Part shown: positions 22,537 through 35,065 of the stretch, in pieces
Numbering within the stretch: position 1 is the stretch's first letter
How the letters are laid out: the number at the start of each line of letters is the position of its first letter
NCBI GenBank assembly: GCA_963556145.1
Contig: OY744463.1
Span: forward strand, 1,674,001-1,738,000
Length of the DNA: 64,000 nt
Direction: 5' to 3'
From: Hygrocybe punicea
Taxonomy: Eukaryota; Basidiomycota; Agaricomycetes; Agaricales; Hygrophoraceae
Made by a program: the position numbers and the translations under genes
Notes under the pieces: model-generated
The model's database searches: none
Told to the model about the DNA's origin: nothing
What the model saw: the letters and a program-made list of their open reading frames with translations, nothing else

Positions 22537-25500
22537 TCAGAAATACAAACTAGCCGCAAAGACGACTAATTTTTGTCGAATCAGTGACAAGAACAACAGG
22601 AAGAAGAATAAGCGGCTTACTATCTCGTTTTATCTTGAGCTGACACTCTTCCATCTTCTTGAAAAGTTCGGCGTCGCCGATAACACGAGCTGCATCTCTC
22701 ACCTCTCGACAAGTCTCATCCAAGCGCGTGATCACTCGGACGATAGTGCCTTCCGCTACATCAGTCAACGATGTGATTTGCTCAAACGGCTGTGCGTCGA
22801 TTTTTACAAAAGGAAGAAACCCACAACAAGTTTGACGTACCATGCCTTTCGCCCATTCATACACTGCCTCTACTAACCCAAACTTGAGATTTGATTGGAA
22901 TTCTTCTGCGGCTACTTTATGCCTGTCTTGTGCTTGTCCCACTCGGTCATTAATGACGTTAATGGCATCACGTCCCTCTTCTAACTTTGGGGACATAACT
23001 GGGTCCACATCTGTTTTCTCTTGGAAAACAAAACAAGACAACAAGGCGACGACTTCTTCGGGTTCGAAGCTTGCCAGCGTATTTTCGAGAATCAGCTCAG
23101 TGAGAACAAGCTCGTGGGCAGAATTGATCTGAATGCTACGTCAATCCGATAGAAAACGACTAAAAGAGGTATTACCTCACAAGCCACTCTGCCCTTCAAG
23201 AGAACAGTGGAGTTTTCGTCAATGAACTTCAGCTCCTGGAGAACCTTGATCCTATGTTCGTAGTCGGGTATGAGCTCCAGATTTTGGTCAGAAATTGCAA
23301 GTTTGAGGTTTGCAATCCTGTCTCGAAGAACCTTTTCTCCATGCAAGACAAAATACTGACATACTTCAAGCATCAGCAAGAAGCTTTTTTCTTGAAGTCA
23401 TATCGACCTACATGTTCATCAAAATCGCAGCATAGAGTGCATGTTCTCTTCTCAGTCTGTTTCACTAATTCAGATCTTCTTCTCAACGTGTCTTGAAAAT
23501 CAAGAGATCGCAGGCGACTCCAATCTGCCTCCGGGATATTATCCCCACCTAACCATTCGCTTGCGAGATCATTCAGACAAGACAGAGCATATCGCATCGA
23601 ATTAATGTGGCGGTGAAGGATAGACTCAGCATTGACCTGATTAAAATTATAATCTTCGGTCACAACCATTCCAACAAAGCTGACCTTTATCGTGTGGGTC
23701 GTTATGAGTGCAATGCTCGTCAAGGGTACCTTCTTCAGCTCATAAACAGCATTGTCTATTAACAGTGACAAAGGAGTGGGGGGCCACCTGGGCGGCATGA
23801 TCTGAGACTCGATATCTGGAGAAGACGAGACTCAGATGACAAGATGAAAATGAAAGTGTCATACACAAATTTTCACCTTTTCGGGCGCCTGGATCCACTG
23901 ATGCAAAGACGAAAAATGTTTTGAGGTTTTCGAAGATACCCATTTCATTTCGTTGCATTGGGGCTGGTTTCAATATAACGGCAATATTATTCGTTTGAAA
24001 ATGCTAAACAGCAATCGTTAAGAACTTCAATTTTCCGTACATGTACAGAAACATACCTCGTCACGCAGGACAACCACTCTGCCAGAGCTGAATAATTTCA
24101 TTCCCTGATGATGGACGACAGCCATCGACAGAAGACGTTGGTTCAATACAACGATATCATATGAATCGTCGTAAAATGCATTGATATCTGGAGTGCAGAC
24201 TTCGCAGCTAAGTTTTCTTAGAGAAGACAGAGTTTTTTCGCTCTAGCGAGGAGCAAATAAGAAACAAGTATATTCCCTGCTCGTGAGCCACACACCTCGA
24301 TGACCTTTTTTTGTTGGACAGGTAACAGAGTCTGCGATGCATTCTCCGAGAAACTGCGCTTGATCATTTCTTCCACCCTCAACGCCTCCACGCGGAGTAA
24401 ATTCAGGATCATATTGTATGTCAACCGAAACTGAGAAGAGAGTTTTGCTGGTGTGCCGAGCATCATCTTGCGCAAATCCCCTTGCTGAAATCATGCGTTC
24501 AAAGGTGGAACGGATGAGAAGGCATATGACACACCTCGGGAAGCGCGTCATTTGCAATGATGATCACTGTTCCGGTGGAGTCTAAGCCACGACGGCCCGC
24601 ACGGCCGGCCATCTGTGTGTATTCTCCGGGAAGGATATCTCTGAAGTTGCGTCCATCGTGTTTGCGCATTCCTGAAAAAACAACACACTTGGCGGGCATA
24701 TTTACACCCTGAATAAGATGGTCAGACAAACCGAATACCCTGAAGGAGGAAGTACCATGGCGAAAGTCTCAGTGGCGAACAAAACTTTGACTAGGCCTCG
24801 CGCAAAGAGAATTTCTACAACCTGATAATTAAGTCAGTAAGGGAGAAACAAATATTCATGACGTTCAACCTCTTTAACAATCGGTAGGAGTCCCCCGTGA
24901 TGTACTCCAATACCACGAGAGAGGAGATCCCGTATTCTCTTGATCTGAGGCAGTTGCTTGTCGGAACCTGTTTCACGTTTAGACATTTCTATAATGTTAA
25001 ATTGGTAACCACTTTACCCTTGAGGCGGGATAGGGCTTTTTCGATGGCAACATGTACTTCGCTTTTTTCTACTGAAGTGCACAAGTCCGAGTTTGTCAGT
25101 GTCGCCGCATTCTCTTCGCATCGCTTTTTCGAAAACGTGAAAACAACGACTGGTAATAGAGCTTTCTTTTTTAGGTGACCCAATAGGTGGACATATAAAT
25201 TCTTGTCTGTTGCCATATGAGTTCGGTGAGCCCCTCCGTTCCCTCTTGCTGAAGAAGAGCCGCGTTGGCCACCTCGACCTGAAGGATGCCCCCGCCTCGC
25301 GGAAGTAGTACCACGCGCCCCTCCTCGCTGGATAGGAGGCAAGCCCGCTGCTTCGCGTTCCTTGTCCTGCTTTCGTTTAAGAGCTTCGCCTGCATCTTTA
25401 TACCTATCATTCCCTTGAGATTCAGTTCGCCTGAGAAGCTACCAATAAGAGCACACACCCTTGCGAGAGAAAGCTCCTTCCAGCGTCTACAATTTTGTAG

Positions 25501-27511
25501 GTTTCGTGTCTTGCATAGAGAAAATGTTCAAGAGGGACAGGCCGTTGCGGCGTTGAAATCACATAAATATCCTTCTTTTTTGTCCGCCTTTGGCAGAAAT
25601 GAGGACGGTGAACGGTTCAGAGCGTAGTGTTGAACCCACCCAACCCACTCAGCAAATTCCTTGGTATTCGGGACAGTTGCTGATAAGAGAATAATGTTGA
25701 CATGATCAGGGAGCATGATGATAACTTCCTCCCATACCACACCTCTCTAATAGTTGTTAGCTTCGCACGTCAATGCCGAAAGTGCTGCGCACCTCAGCAT
25801 CATTGACGTAGTGAACTTCGTCGAATACGACGAACTCGACGTCCCGAATAAGGTCAGCTCCCTTGTACAGCATACTTCGTAGAATTTCTGTGGTCATTAT
25901 CAGACAGCTAGCCTCCGGATTGATCTGGACATCTCCTGTCAAGATACCAACTGAAGATGACGAGAAAGTTTGCTTGAAATCACGGAATTTTTGGTTTGAA
26001 AGTGCTTTGATAGGCGATGTGTAGATTGCCCTACGTAAATATTTTAGATGATTAGACCGGGACGAATGCCATCGAGACTTACCGTGTCATATGTTTTTCA
26101 GCTAGTGCAATCGCATATTCAGCAACTACAGTCTTACCGGCGGAGGTGTGGGCCGCAACAAAGACAGAATCGCCCATTTCTAAATGGTAGACAGCCTCTT
26201 TTTGAAAGGTATCGAGTTCGAAAGGATACTGAATATCACGCATCCTCAACGTGGACAATGCAATAACACAAGAAGTACACACCTTGTGAGCCATTTCCGG
26301 AACAAGCTTATTAAAGTCGGACATTTGTTTGTTGACATCGACAACGTGGGCCCAGTCTCGTTTTTGGATATTGGCGCGTCGGATAGGCTGGTGAGGAGAG
26401 ACAACTAGATTCAAATGTGCTCGCTGTAATAGAATCAGCAACCAATTATGGCTCCTACGATTCGATATCGCTCACGGTGGTTGGCAGTAAATCGTCAATT
26501 TCCAAGACTTTTCCTCCAGATCTCTGAAGGTCATGTTGATCATCTAGTGTAGCAGTGGGGTCGTTCGTATTCTGGACGAATGAAGAGTTGAATGTCACGG
26601 GACAACAAAACATACGCCTTAGCATACCATTGGACCACCTTGCACAGTTTGCAACCCCGATGATTCACCCAAGGTGAAGGGAGTGCTGTCCTCATGTCCG
26701 GGAAAACGTAATCCTCTACTAAATCCAGGTGGGATGGTTCTTAATTCTTCGCTAGCTCTGCCGGATGTAGTCCCATTCCCCGAATCCGACAGGAGTTCGT
26801 CAAGCCCGCCAGGCCAAAAAGGAACGTATCCAGATTTGCCTCTCACAAAATTCTTACTAGGACCTGGAGCACGATCCAAAGCCGTCGACGTCCAACCGGT
26901 ATTAAGGCGAGGGTTTGCCACCTATGAGGCGATGTGGATCGTCAATGGACCCATTGTAGCTTCGTTACACACCTCTGTATAACCCGTGACGCGGCCGTTC
27001 AATCCAGCACGAACAAAGGCCAGGGTTGTCGGCGGAGCCGACGGTTGAAGAGGGAGCAAGGAAGATGTGGAAAGGTCATGTCGTAAGGGTCTAGAATAGA
27101 ACTCAGAGCTACAGGATTAATGTCGCCAGTGAGATCAGAGCTTACATCTGGTATCTAGGGAGCCAGTGGTCTGGTAGCTTTTCTCGAGGTGATAGCAACT
27201 TTCCTTCAATTTCAGAGTGAACTTCCCCTCGAGATGGTGGCCCATCAAATCCAACGCCTTTTAGAATTGTCACAGCATTTGCATGTTTTGGGTCGAGAAT
27301 TTGTTGAACGGTCTGCTCGTGTTCTTGTGCCCGTACATCCATTATCCCGGTGGTTGTTGTGAAGTCGAGATGATCCTACAGATGACCAAGATGTGCCAGT
27401 GTCAAGAGTGTATAAGACCTGAGCGAACAATGTTGACCTCAAGTTCGATGAGTACTGGCCATAACCAGGTGCCCTTTCGATTCGTCAACGATCGGCACGA
27501 GTAAATGACAT
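22537..27511 (-). CDS. SKI2: Ski2-type DExH RNA helicase (Ski complex, cytoplasmic exosome)
   Basis: An ATP-dependent 3'-5' RNA helicase of the Ski complex that feeds mRNA to the cytoplasmic exosome. The N-terminal region has the Ski2 signature [14 protein letters not shown] (near 26825). Then come [20 protein letters not shown] with the Walker A HTSAGKT (26220-26110), the DEVH box [11 protein letters not shown] (near 25810), [15 protein letters not shown] (near 25680), an RGG/Ser-rich insert (25340-25210) and motif [12 protein letters not shown] (near 24610). The arch and DSHCT-type helical C-terminus follow. The gene has many short introns. The last exon is short: after KIKRD an intron skips to a final exon encoding IVFAASLYF, with TGA at 22537-22539, the usual end of this family. 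The start at ATG 27511 is tentative; the first exon is unresolved, but the frame is firm from about 27345 ([15 protein letters not shown]). It looks intact. Confidence 0.88.
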
Positions 27512-28113
27512 CAAAGCAGAAGTCTCATTTCAAAGAGCTGTAACTTAGCTCATTCTCCTGCCTCCCTGCACTTCAGACAGTTCTGGAGAACATCGTACTA
27601 GTACATGCTATTATAAACTGCTCAGGAGGTACTTCTGGGAAGTTCCAGCAGTACAAATCTACTAGTAGAAGCTGCGCTTCATGGCGTCTTCCTGGCCGCA
27701 GTGTAAGCTTATAAGCAGTGGATCAAGTGGCAAAATTGGCTCATAATTCTACATAATTCAGTGCACTCCGAGTCGTGGATATTGTTCTTATTTATGATAT
27801 CATTGGAACATTTGAAACATCGGTCTTGCCGAGTACAATTGGACGAAACTTGAACTCACAAAAGCCTGCCGGAACTCTGGACGCTTCAAGTTACAGTAAT
27901 AATTTTTGGACCGGTGCAGTTACCCTAGAATACTTCGAACGAACAGTTTTGTCTAACCGAAGCACAGGCAGGCTTTCGTGGAGGTTAACTAATCATACGA
28001 TAAGAAATAGACTTATAGAATTCTCGTTCTAAATATCGTGTGGGCCACGGAGAAGCACGGGCCATCTCAAAATCCCGGGAAAAAAGCATTTTTTTACTGA
28101 ATTGGGAAACAAC
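27512..28113. other. SKI2 upstream region / Mei2-like 3' flank
   Basis: About 600 bp between two minus-strand genes. It should hold the SKI2 promoter. No repeat, RNA gene or conserved open frame was recognised. Confidence 0.5.
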
Positions 28114-31007
28114 TTACTGCGGCCGCTTCCCTGCCTGCGATTGCTGGTAAAGGGAGCAGTAAGTGCCAATAAACAGATCGGGATGTAATTGTAACTTACA
28201 AGATAGGCCATCAATTGTTGATATCCAGGTTGAGCATTTGTGTTCATAGGAGGCATATTGCTAATCGGCGAGCCTGAATTCATCATTGAGGGTGGAGGCA
28301 AGCCATACTGCGAGGGTTGTTGTGTCTGCTGCTGCTGCGCTTGAGCAGTCTGTTGAAGCAAGGCAAGAATGTTTGGGGGAAGACTAGCTAGTGATTGCGG
28401 TGGCGCTTGACCAGGCTGAGGAGTTGAAGTTTGGGGCATGGCCCCGTAGGGATTACTATTGACCATCTGAGTCGCCGTCGAACCCGGATAAGACGGTTGT
28501 TGCTGCTGCAAGGCTGCAGGCGGGGGGAAATAAGGCCCGACAGGCGGAGGTTGTTGGATGGGTGGGGGAGCAGCAGGGGTTTGGCCAACAGTCCCATTTT
28601 GAGGTTGTTTAAGAGCCGCCAGAAGCTATGGAAGGGGATATAAGACAAACGCGAACTGACAAGACACTACCTACTTGCTGGACCTTCCGAGCCTGTTCCA
28701 GACGCTCATCAACAGGCTGGCAGAATGGTTTGTTAGTGGCACAACTATATGTAGGAGGAACACGGACCGGTGGGGCAGTTGGTTGGGAAAAGGGCCCCGC
28801 AGTGTTTGAAGAAAGGTCACCATATCCACTAGGCGGACCAGTGGAGCCAGCGCTATATCCACCACTTCGGCTGTCAAATCTGTCATTGTAGCCATCGCTT
28901 CGTCCTGGACGACTACCATAATCATCGTCATACCGTCCTCTTCCTCGATAAGGTTCCCGTCCATAATCGCCTCGGCGTTCCCAGTCGTCGTGTTCGTATC
29001 CCCTACCTCTGCCTCTGCCACGTCCACGTCCCCTGCCTCTCGGAGGACCACGAAAACTATCTTCCCAATCACGACCACCCTCATGCCCTCGTTCGTCACG
29101 CCTGAAGTCAGCGTTAGTATAAGTAAAATAAAAAATAAAAATATGCACACCGTTGTGAGCCTTGTGGACCATTACCCTCTGTTACGTCCCAGGCAAACAC
29201 AATATCCATGACGCCGTCCTGCAGCCCTTGGTGTCGCAAGCGGTCAAATGACTCATCACATGCCTATGGCATAGTCAATCAGGGGAACTCGGTAAAATGG
29301 AGCTTGAACCTACCCTTGTGTCGTAAAATTCTACGTAACGAGAACTATACAGGAATGTCAAACGGGAGACAGGACTATCACAGGTCAAATACACACTCAA
29401 TACGATCATTGACAGGTTTCACAGATTTGACATCTCCAAACTGTTGGAATTTGCGTCGCACTTCATTATCGTCAATGGGCTGACCGGAAGCAGAGTTTCG
29501 CAGTGTAACTTGGAGAGTGCCCTGTAGTTGCTTAGATAGCATTTTCTCAGAATCAGCTACATTGACAAACATCGGGAACATACTTGGTTCTTGTCTTTGT
29601 CACCGCCTCTCGACGAGTGATCATCACGCGGGAGAGAATAATGGACATCGATCTGAACAGATTTTTGTTCACACGAAACACCCAAATAGCGATTCTCAAA
29701 CTTACAGGTCGACCACTTATTTCTGAGCCCTGCAAGCGTTCCCTTGCTCGCTCTGCCGCCCGAAGGTCGAACTGTTCCCGGCAGGCATAAGCAATGCGAA
29801 CTGTTTGAATGAGCGTATCACGCTACAAAACAACTTACGTATGTGACAAAGACCATCCCTCGTGTTGAAATAAGATCAAAAAAGGTCTTGATCTCGCCAT
29901 GCTCCTCGAATTGCCGACGTACATCATCACTGTTAGTTTCATACTGCGGTGTTGCAAGTGGGCCATTAGTTTGGACGACTCATATTAAAAGATGAAATAG
30001 GAGAGAGCATGCAAACTTGAAGTTGCATTTGTATTCGACTCCGAATGTAAGACTCGCCTTAATGTTGCGGATAAAAAGTGTACGACAAGGGCGCTCGCGC
30101 TGAATGCGTTCCTCGATGATTGAATCGTGCACTTTATCATCTTGAGCGCGACGCGGGGGTCGCTTTCCGGTACGCTGTCCGTCTACGCCAAAGCTTGTAT
30201 CTGCACCGTCTAATAACGGGAGGAATTATCACAAGTGAGAACGATGACTGCAAGCCGAATTGACTAGAAAACTGAGGTAAAGCAAAGACAGGGACGTAAC
30301 ACGGCGACAACACGCAGACGAGGCGCACCCGCGACTTAGAAGTCGGCCGACCTAACGAGGACTCGACATAAAGGAATGGTCCGTAGATATTATTTCAGCG
30401 CATTCATGTCCCACCATCTTTGCGTTGGTGTGTCGAAGCTCAGTACAGCTAATCGATAGCTTAAGCTTTGCGCAACGAGGTTCTCATCTCGCAAGGCCAG
30501 AATGGGTGGCGCCTCGATCATTGACATTTGCCAGCTTCCGCGTGCCTCAACTTGCATTCTAAATGAACCAATTCGACAGTTCCCTGTACTTTGCGCGATG
30601 TTTATGTTTAGTCTTAACTTTTCAAGCGCACCTTCGTAATTTCCATAGCCCTGGCTAAAGCCATCTGAAGGGGTTGAGGGGGCACCAAATTGAACAGAAG
30701 GAACTCCACCGTAAGTGCCATTCTGATAGAAGGGGTCTTGGGAGGGTGGGGCGTCATAATTACTGTAAGCACCCATATCGCCTTGCGGGGGGCCCTGGTC
30801 ATAAGCATGGCTCATGCCACTGTCAAAACTGCCATAGTTCCCGCCACCTCGGCCTCGTCCAAAACCCCTGCCACGGGATGGGCCACCGCCTCTGTCTTGA
30901 GAGAAGCGGTAATGAGATCTGTCGGGACCAGGACCAGGAGGGGAGCCGCCTCGCCGCACAGTGGGACTTTCGTAACCACCACCACCATATGGATGATGCC
31001 GATTCAT
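28114..31007 (-). CDS. Mei2-like tandem-RRM RNA-binding protein
   Basis: It starts at ATG 31005-31007 with a Gly/Arg-rich N-terminus (GGGPSRGRGFGRGRGGG). A long first intron, about 430 bp, leads to exons encoding RTLFIRNIK (near 30070), then YETNSDDVRRQFEEHGEI and TRGMVFVTY (about 29950-29845): RRM1. Then come FDLRAAERARERLQG, IDVHYSLPRDD and NQGTLQVTLRNS, leading into RRM2 (VRRKFQQFGDVKSVKPVND, near 29440). The HYSLPRDD...NQGTL linker between the RRMs is typical of Mei2-like proteins. An RGRGRGRGRG box (near 29020) and a long Gln/Pro-rich tail follow. The last exon reads QSQAGKRPQ with TAA at 28114-28116; this end is less certain. It probably binds mRNA. Whether it acts in meiosis, as fission-yeast Mei2 does, cannot be told from sequence. 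Confidence 0.75.
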
Positions 31008-31295
31008 TTTTCAAAATTTCAGGGATGTTGCGATGCACAAAGCTCAGTAGAGCGGCTAGAATGCAAGTGATCCAGAAAGATGAGGAGCTCAACTCAGACG
31101 CAAACCAGATTGATAACGTTCGATGGCAGAGAAGACGTTTGATGGCGCTGGTGATGGTTAAAGGTCAAGTGTCAGCGTGGATTAAAAACTTCAAAGGGGA
31201 TGCCACCCGTGCGAATGTATTCTAAATTGGGAATTACCAGAAGGAAAATGCCGAGGCTGCGTAGCGCCTTCTCAACTCATACCTCGACAGCAACG
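31008..31295. promoter_or_regulatory. Shared promoter region between Mei2-like and RAB5
   Basis: The two start codons diverge across 288 bp, so both promoters must lie here or in the first exons. No clear TATA box is visible. Confidence 0.5.
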
Positions 31296-32322
31296 ATGTC
31301 GAAACAATTCCAGTTCAAGCTCGTTCTTCTAGGTAGCGCATATACTTTGAGCCATACAACAGATCCTAATCAGTCTTTACTCTGCAGGAGAGTCCGCAGT
31401 GGGAAAGTCGAGGTGTGTTCACATTGGCAAGCGTCGTTTGAGAGTAGTCTGACGTTGTGTCTATTCAAGTTTGGTCCTGAGGTTTGTCAGGGATCAATTT
31501 GATGACTACCGGGAGAGCACTATTGGCGGTACGTATACCCTCCAAATCGTGCTTTTATTCATACTCACTGTGTGAACAGCCGCTTTTTTAACCCAAACCG
31601 TCACTCTCGATGACCAAACGACCGTCAAATTTGAAATATGGTAGGCTAGGCTAGGTGATTTTATCGATCGGAGCACCGTCTGATAGCCACTCTGTCTTTA
31701 CACAGGGATACCGCTGGCCAAGAAAGATATAAGGTTTGTAAAATAATCATCATCTATGCGATCAACATACTCATGGGATTCAACTGTTCTGAAGTCTCTC
31801 GTATGTCCCCATTCTGGCATCGTAACCGGTTTCTATTTAACATGGAAACAGGCACCAATGTATTATCGGAATGCCAACTGTGCGGTAGTTGTATATGACA
31901 TAACACAAACATCATCCCTCGAGAAGGCGCGGACTTGGATCCGTGAACTTCAGCGTCAAGCTGATCCCTCGATTGTCATTGCCCTCTGTGGGAACAAATC
32001 CGATCTAGCTGCTCGTCGTCAAGTGACACAAGAGGAGGCGAAGAAGTACGCTGAAGAAGAGGGCTTGATGTGGGCTGAAACTAGTGCTAAGACCGGTGAA
32101 GGTGTGGCGGATGTCTTCACTGCAATTGGTGAGCTTTTACATCATTCAGTTTACCAATCTGAATCGAACTCCTTACCAGCTAAGAAGTTACCATTGACCG
32201 CACCTCCATCATCCCGAGTTGGATCAGCCGGACGTCAACCAGTAGCAGGAGGCAGAGGTGGCGTTGATCTCAACAAAAAGTCGACCGCATTGGGTGGCCA
32301 GAACGAGGCCTGCAACTGCTAA
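31296..32322 (+). CDS. Rab5-family small GTPase (early endosome)
   Basis: It encodes a 211-aa protein in eight exons: 31296-31332, 31388-31412, 31470-31528, 31580-31640, 31706-31733, 31795-31800, 31852-32128 and 32180-32322. Together they give 636 nt, an exact multiple of three. The GTPase motifs are in order: G1 GESAVGKS, switch I around REST-IG, G3 WDTAGQE, the Rab5-typical APMYYRNANCAVVVYDIT, G4 GNKSD and G5 ETSAKTG. The C-terminus ends Cys-Asn-Cys for double prenylation. Rab5 proteins (Ypt51/Vps21 in yeast) direct early-endosome fusion. The sixth exon is only 6 nt (Ser-Leu). The gene faces the RasGEF gene tail to tail, 261 bp apart. Confidence 0.93.
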
Positions 32323-32583
32323 GCTCCGCTCCTCTGAAGACCCTCATCTACATATGCCTCGCGAATACCTCCTTCATTCGTTTTCGGGGTCACTTCCTGA
32401 AACCTTTATGTTAAGCACGTTGTCTACCACGCCACTGTCTGTCTGGGACTTTATGTAATATCCTGATTCACAACCCGTGAGTTTGAAGAATAATCCAATA
32501 GATATCTATTACATGGCGATAATATGCATCCAATATGTATGTGACCAAACGGACAAGAGGTTCAGGTATCGATGCTGGTCCCC

Positions 32584-35065
32584 TCAAAAACCGGCTTCCA
32601 CCAAACCCCGCCTGATGTCAGCGTGAGCCAGCTCGGAATGTTGCACCTCTTGGCTCCTCGACCAAAACCAACTCTGGTCTTTCGCAATTCCGGCCAGCAT
32701 ATGGGTCTCGATAAAGCTACGGGTAGACTCACATTCCGCGAAGTTGTATGGCTTCTGCTGGTGCTTCAGCATTGCTGTAATCACTTCAAACCAGCGCTGC
32801 CTCTTCGTAAAGCATATCATCGGTTTGTCCGAGTTGCCCGCCGTTGGCGACAAATTATCGCTGAATTGATCTTGGATATGCACAAGATCAACCAAGAACA
32901 TGCCGATGAAAGGGGCACACGGCCCCTCAACGGCCTGGAGCAGGCTGCGGTATCCCGAGAATCCTCCGGTTGGTTCATTATATTTCAACAGGAAATCTAA
33001 ATGCGACTTTCGACCCACGTGAGCCCAAGTTAGGTGGAGGCGAGAGATTGCAGTGCTGGAGAGCGCATTGATTAGCGCGCTCATCGAAGCAAAATTGTTT
33101 AAATGTCGACATTTCTATAACGAATCAATGACTTGCGTTGCTCTTGTAGGCTTGAACTCACCTCTGCCACTTTGATCCACAAGTCGATGGTGTCTGCCCT
33201 TCGACCAAGAGCTTCATTATCCAGAATGCTCATCTTCACCCACGACGCAAGCTTGTCATGCGTGGAACAGAATGCATGAAGATTCTCAACGGTTTTCCCG
33301 GTTTGTGTTTTTGGCCAATTGAGACATTCCTGAGGACGGACCTTGACATATAACGCATGTTCAAGCAAACATAATTGCTCCGCAATGTCGGCAGGGTCTA
33401 ATTTCAGAAGATCGTTCTTGTGGGGTTTTGCTTTCCGACGCCTTCGGGGTGAAATGGCATTGAAATTAGGGGCGTTAGGAGTTGCAAAAGTCTGATGGAT
33501 GGTCAGGTTCAGAAGAAGTCGGAGAAAGGTTTAACATTAATCTTACAAGACGCTCGAGGGATTGGAGCATGAGTCTTGCCGTGAGAGCAAGCGGTGCAGG
33601 TTCTTTGATCACAACAAGGAAATCGGTGAGACGCTGCGCGATGTGTGGTTCCTCTTGCAGAAGACCGTGGTCCTCCAACCACATTGTTAGAACGGTCATG
33701 ACGCGTTTTTGAGTGACACTAAGCCGCTTCTCCTTCCACTCCCGAAAATCGAGCTGGTTCAGACCGCAGGGAGGATCCATCCGGTAAAGTTCTGTCAGCA
33801 AATCGAAGACTTTATCAGGGGAGGCAAACGTCCTGAAAGTCATCAAGAATGTATTTCGGAAATTGGCCTCCTGGGAAGCAGCTGGAAACAGTGGGTGTTC
33901 ATAACAACCAGAGTTGCAAAAATAATTCTCACTCAAGGGTTCCGCAGTCAATTTTTCGACCAAAGCGTTTAATGTTCCTGCTCTCACATTGAGGTCGTTG
34001 TCCATGACCAGTTGGTCGGGAGTATAGTTGGGGCGCAAATACCAAGGCTGGTTCAATAACCCCTGCTTGGCATTGTGGAACGCTAGAGCAGCGTCACACC
34101 CAGTAATCTGCCGAATTTTCTCGGAGGTGGTTTTTGTTTTTATGTTTGTGTCCGACGTCCCTGTCACTATAGGGCGAGTTAGCACGTCAAGCTCTGTTAC
34201 ATATCGGCGTGGCTGAAGAGCTACATCGGCCGCGCCAGGTGACGGCGGGAACTCACAGGCTGATCTACTCCGTTGGAGATGCCCTCGAGTAACCGGGACA
34301 AGAGGGGTTGGCTTATTCAACGAAACTGGCGCACTTATTGAAGAGGGTGGCTGAGGCATGGGCGTTTGGGGTGAGGGTGGGGGCAACAATCGAGGGGAAT
34401 TCTGACGTTCAATGTCTTGATTGGAAATTGAAAATGAGGGGTGATGAGTTGGAGAAATGGGCTGCAAAAACCATTGATTATCATGGAATCGGATAAGCGC
34501 AATAACGCACTCTTAGGGCTTCCGCTCCGGGAGGGCATTCTGTCTCCCGCGGTGATGGGAGAGAAGGTTCAAAGTCATATAGATGGTGCAGGTGCGATAT
34601 CGGGGCAGAGTTATATAGCTGCTCGGCTCCGTATTCGAAGACTCGCAACTCCTCTCGAACAGTCCGCAATTTCTCTACCATTTCGGCAGAAAGGGGTTGC
34701 AAAAACGCTCTCGGGATCCAGCCAACTCGCCTACCATCGGGACTGACAGCAGCCCACCATCCAGAATCCTCCATTTTGACGATATCCAAAATCTGGTTCT
34801 TCCTGAAGGGAAGGTGGTCTGGGTCTTGCGATTCGAAGTCGTACAAGCAGAGTACAGATAACACGACCCATTCAGAAGCGTCGCTCGTGGGCGATGTTCC
34901 AGAGGTTACGGCGCTGGCAGGTGCTGAGGATGAAGGAGAGGGAGATTCCGGCGAAATTGATATTCTTTCATCATATGGAGAAGGATCGATGGACAGATGA
35001 AGGGAATGACGAACAGACTGCGAGCGTGAACCGGTCATGGGTGCCTTCATTGTCGAAGCGAACAT
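32584..35065 (-). CDS. SH3-domain Ras guanine-nucleotide exchange factor (Cdc25-like)
   Basis: Four exons (35065-34511, 34461-33547, 33491-33162, 33114-32584) give an unbroken 776-aa protein. An SH3 domain near residues 65-130 reads VLCLYDFESQDPDHLPFRKN then GWWAAVSPDGRRVGWIP. A Ser/Pro-rich linker follows. The RasGEF N-terminal module (near residues 290-490) includes VRAGTLNALVEKLTAE and FRNTFLMTFRTFASP. The catalytic RasGEF domain starts with DPADIAEQLCLLEH and contains RHLNNFASMSALINAL and GPCAPFIGMFLVDLVHI. Such proteins load GTP onto Ras and act in cAMP and MAPK signalling. The start at ATG 35063-35065 (MFASTMKAP) was chosen because the frame upstream lacks ATG; an earlier 5' exon is possible. 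The stop is TGA 32584-32586. Confidence 0.9.

Noticed and set aside
24897..26408. Plus-strand frames across the SKI2 gene
   Set aside because: Antisense shadows of the helicase exons.
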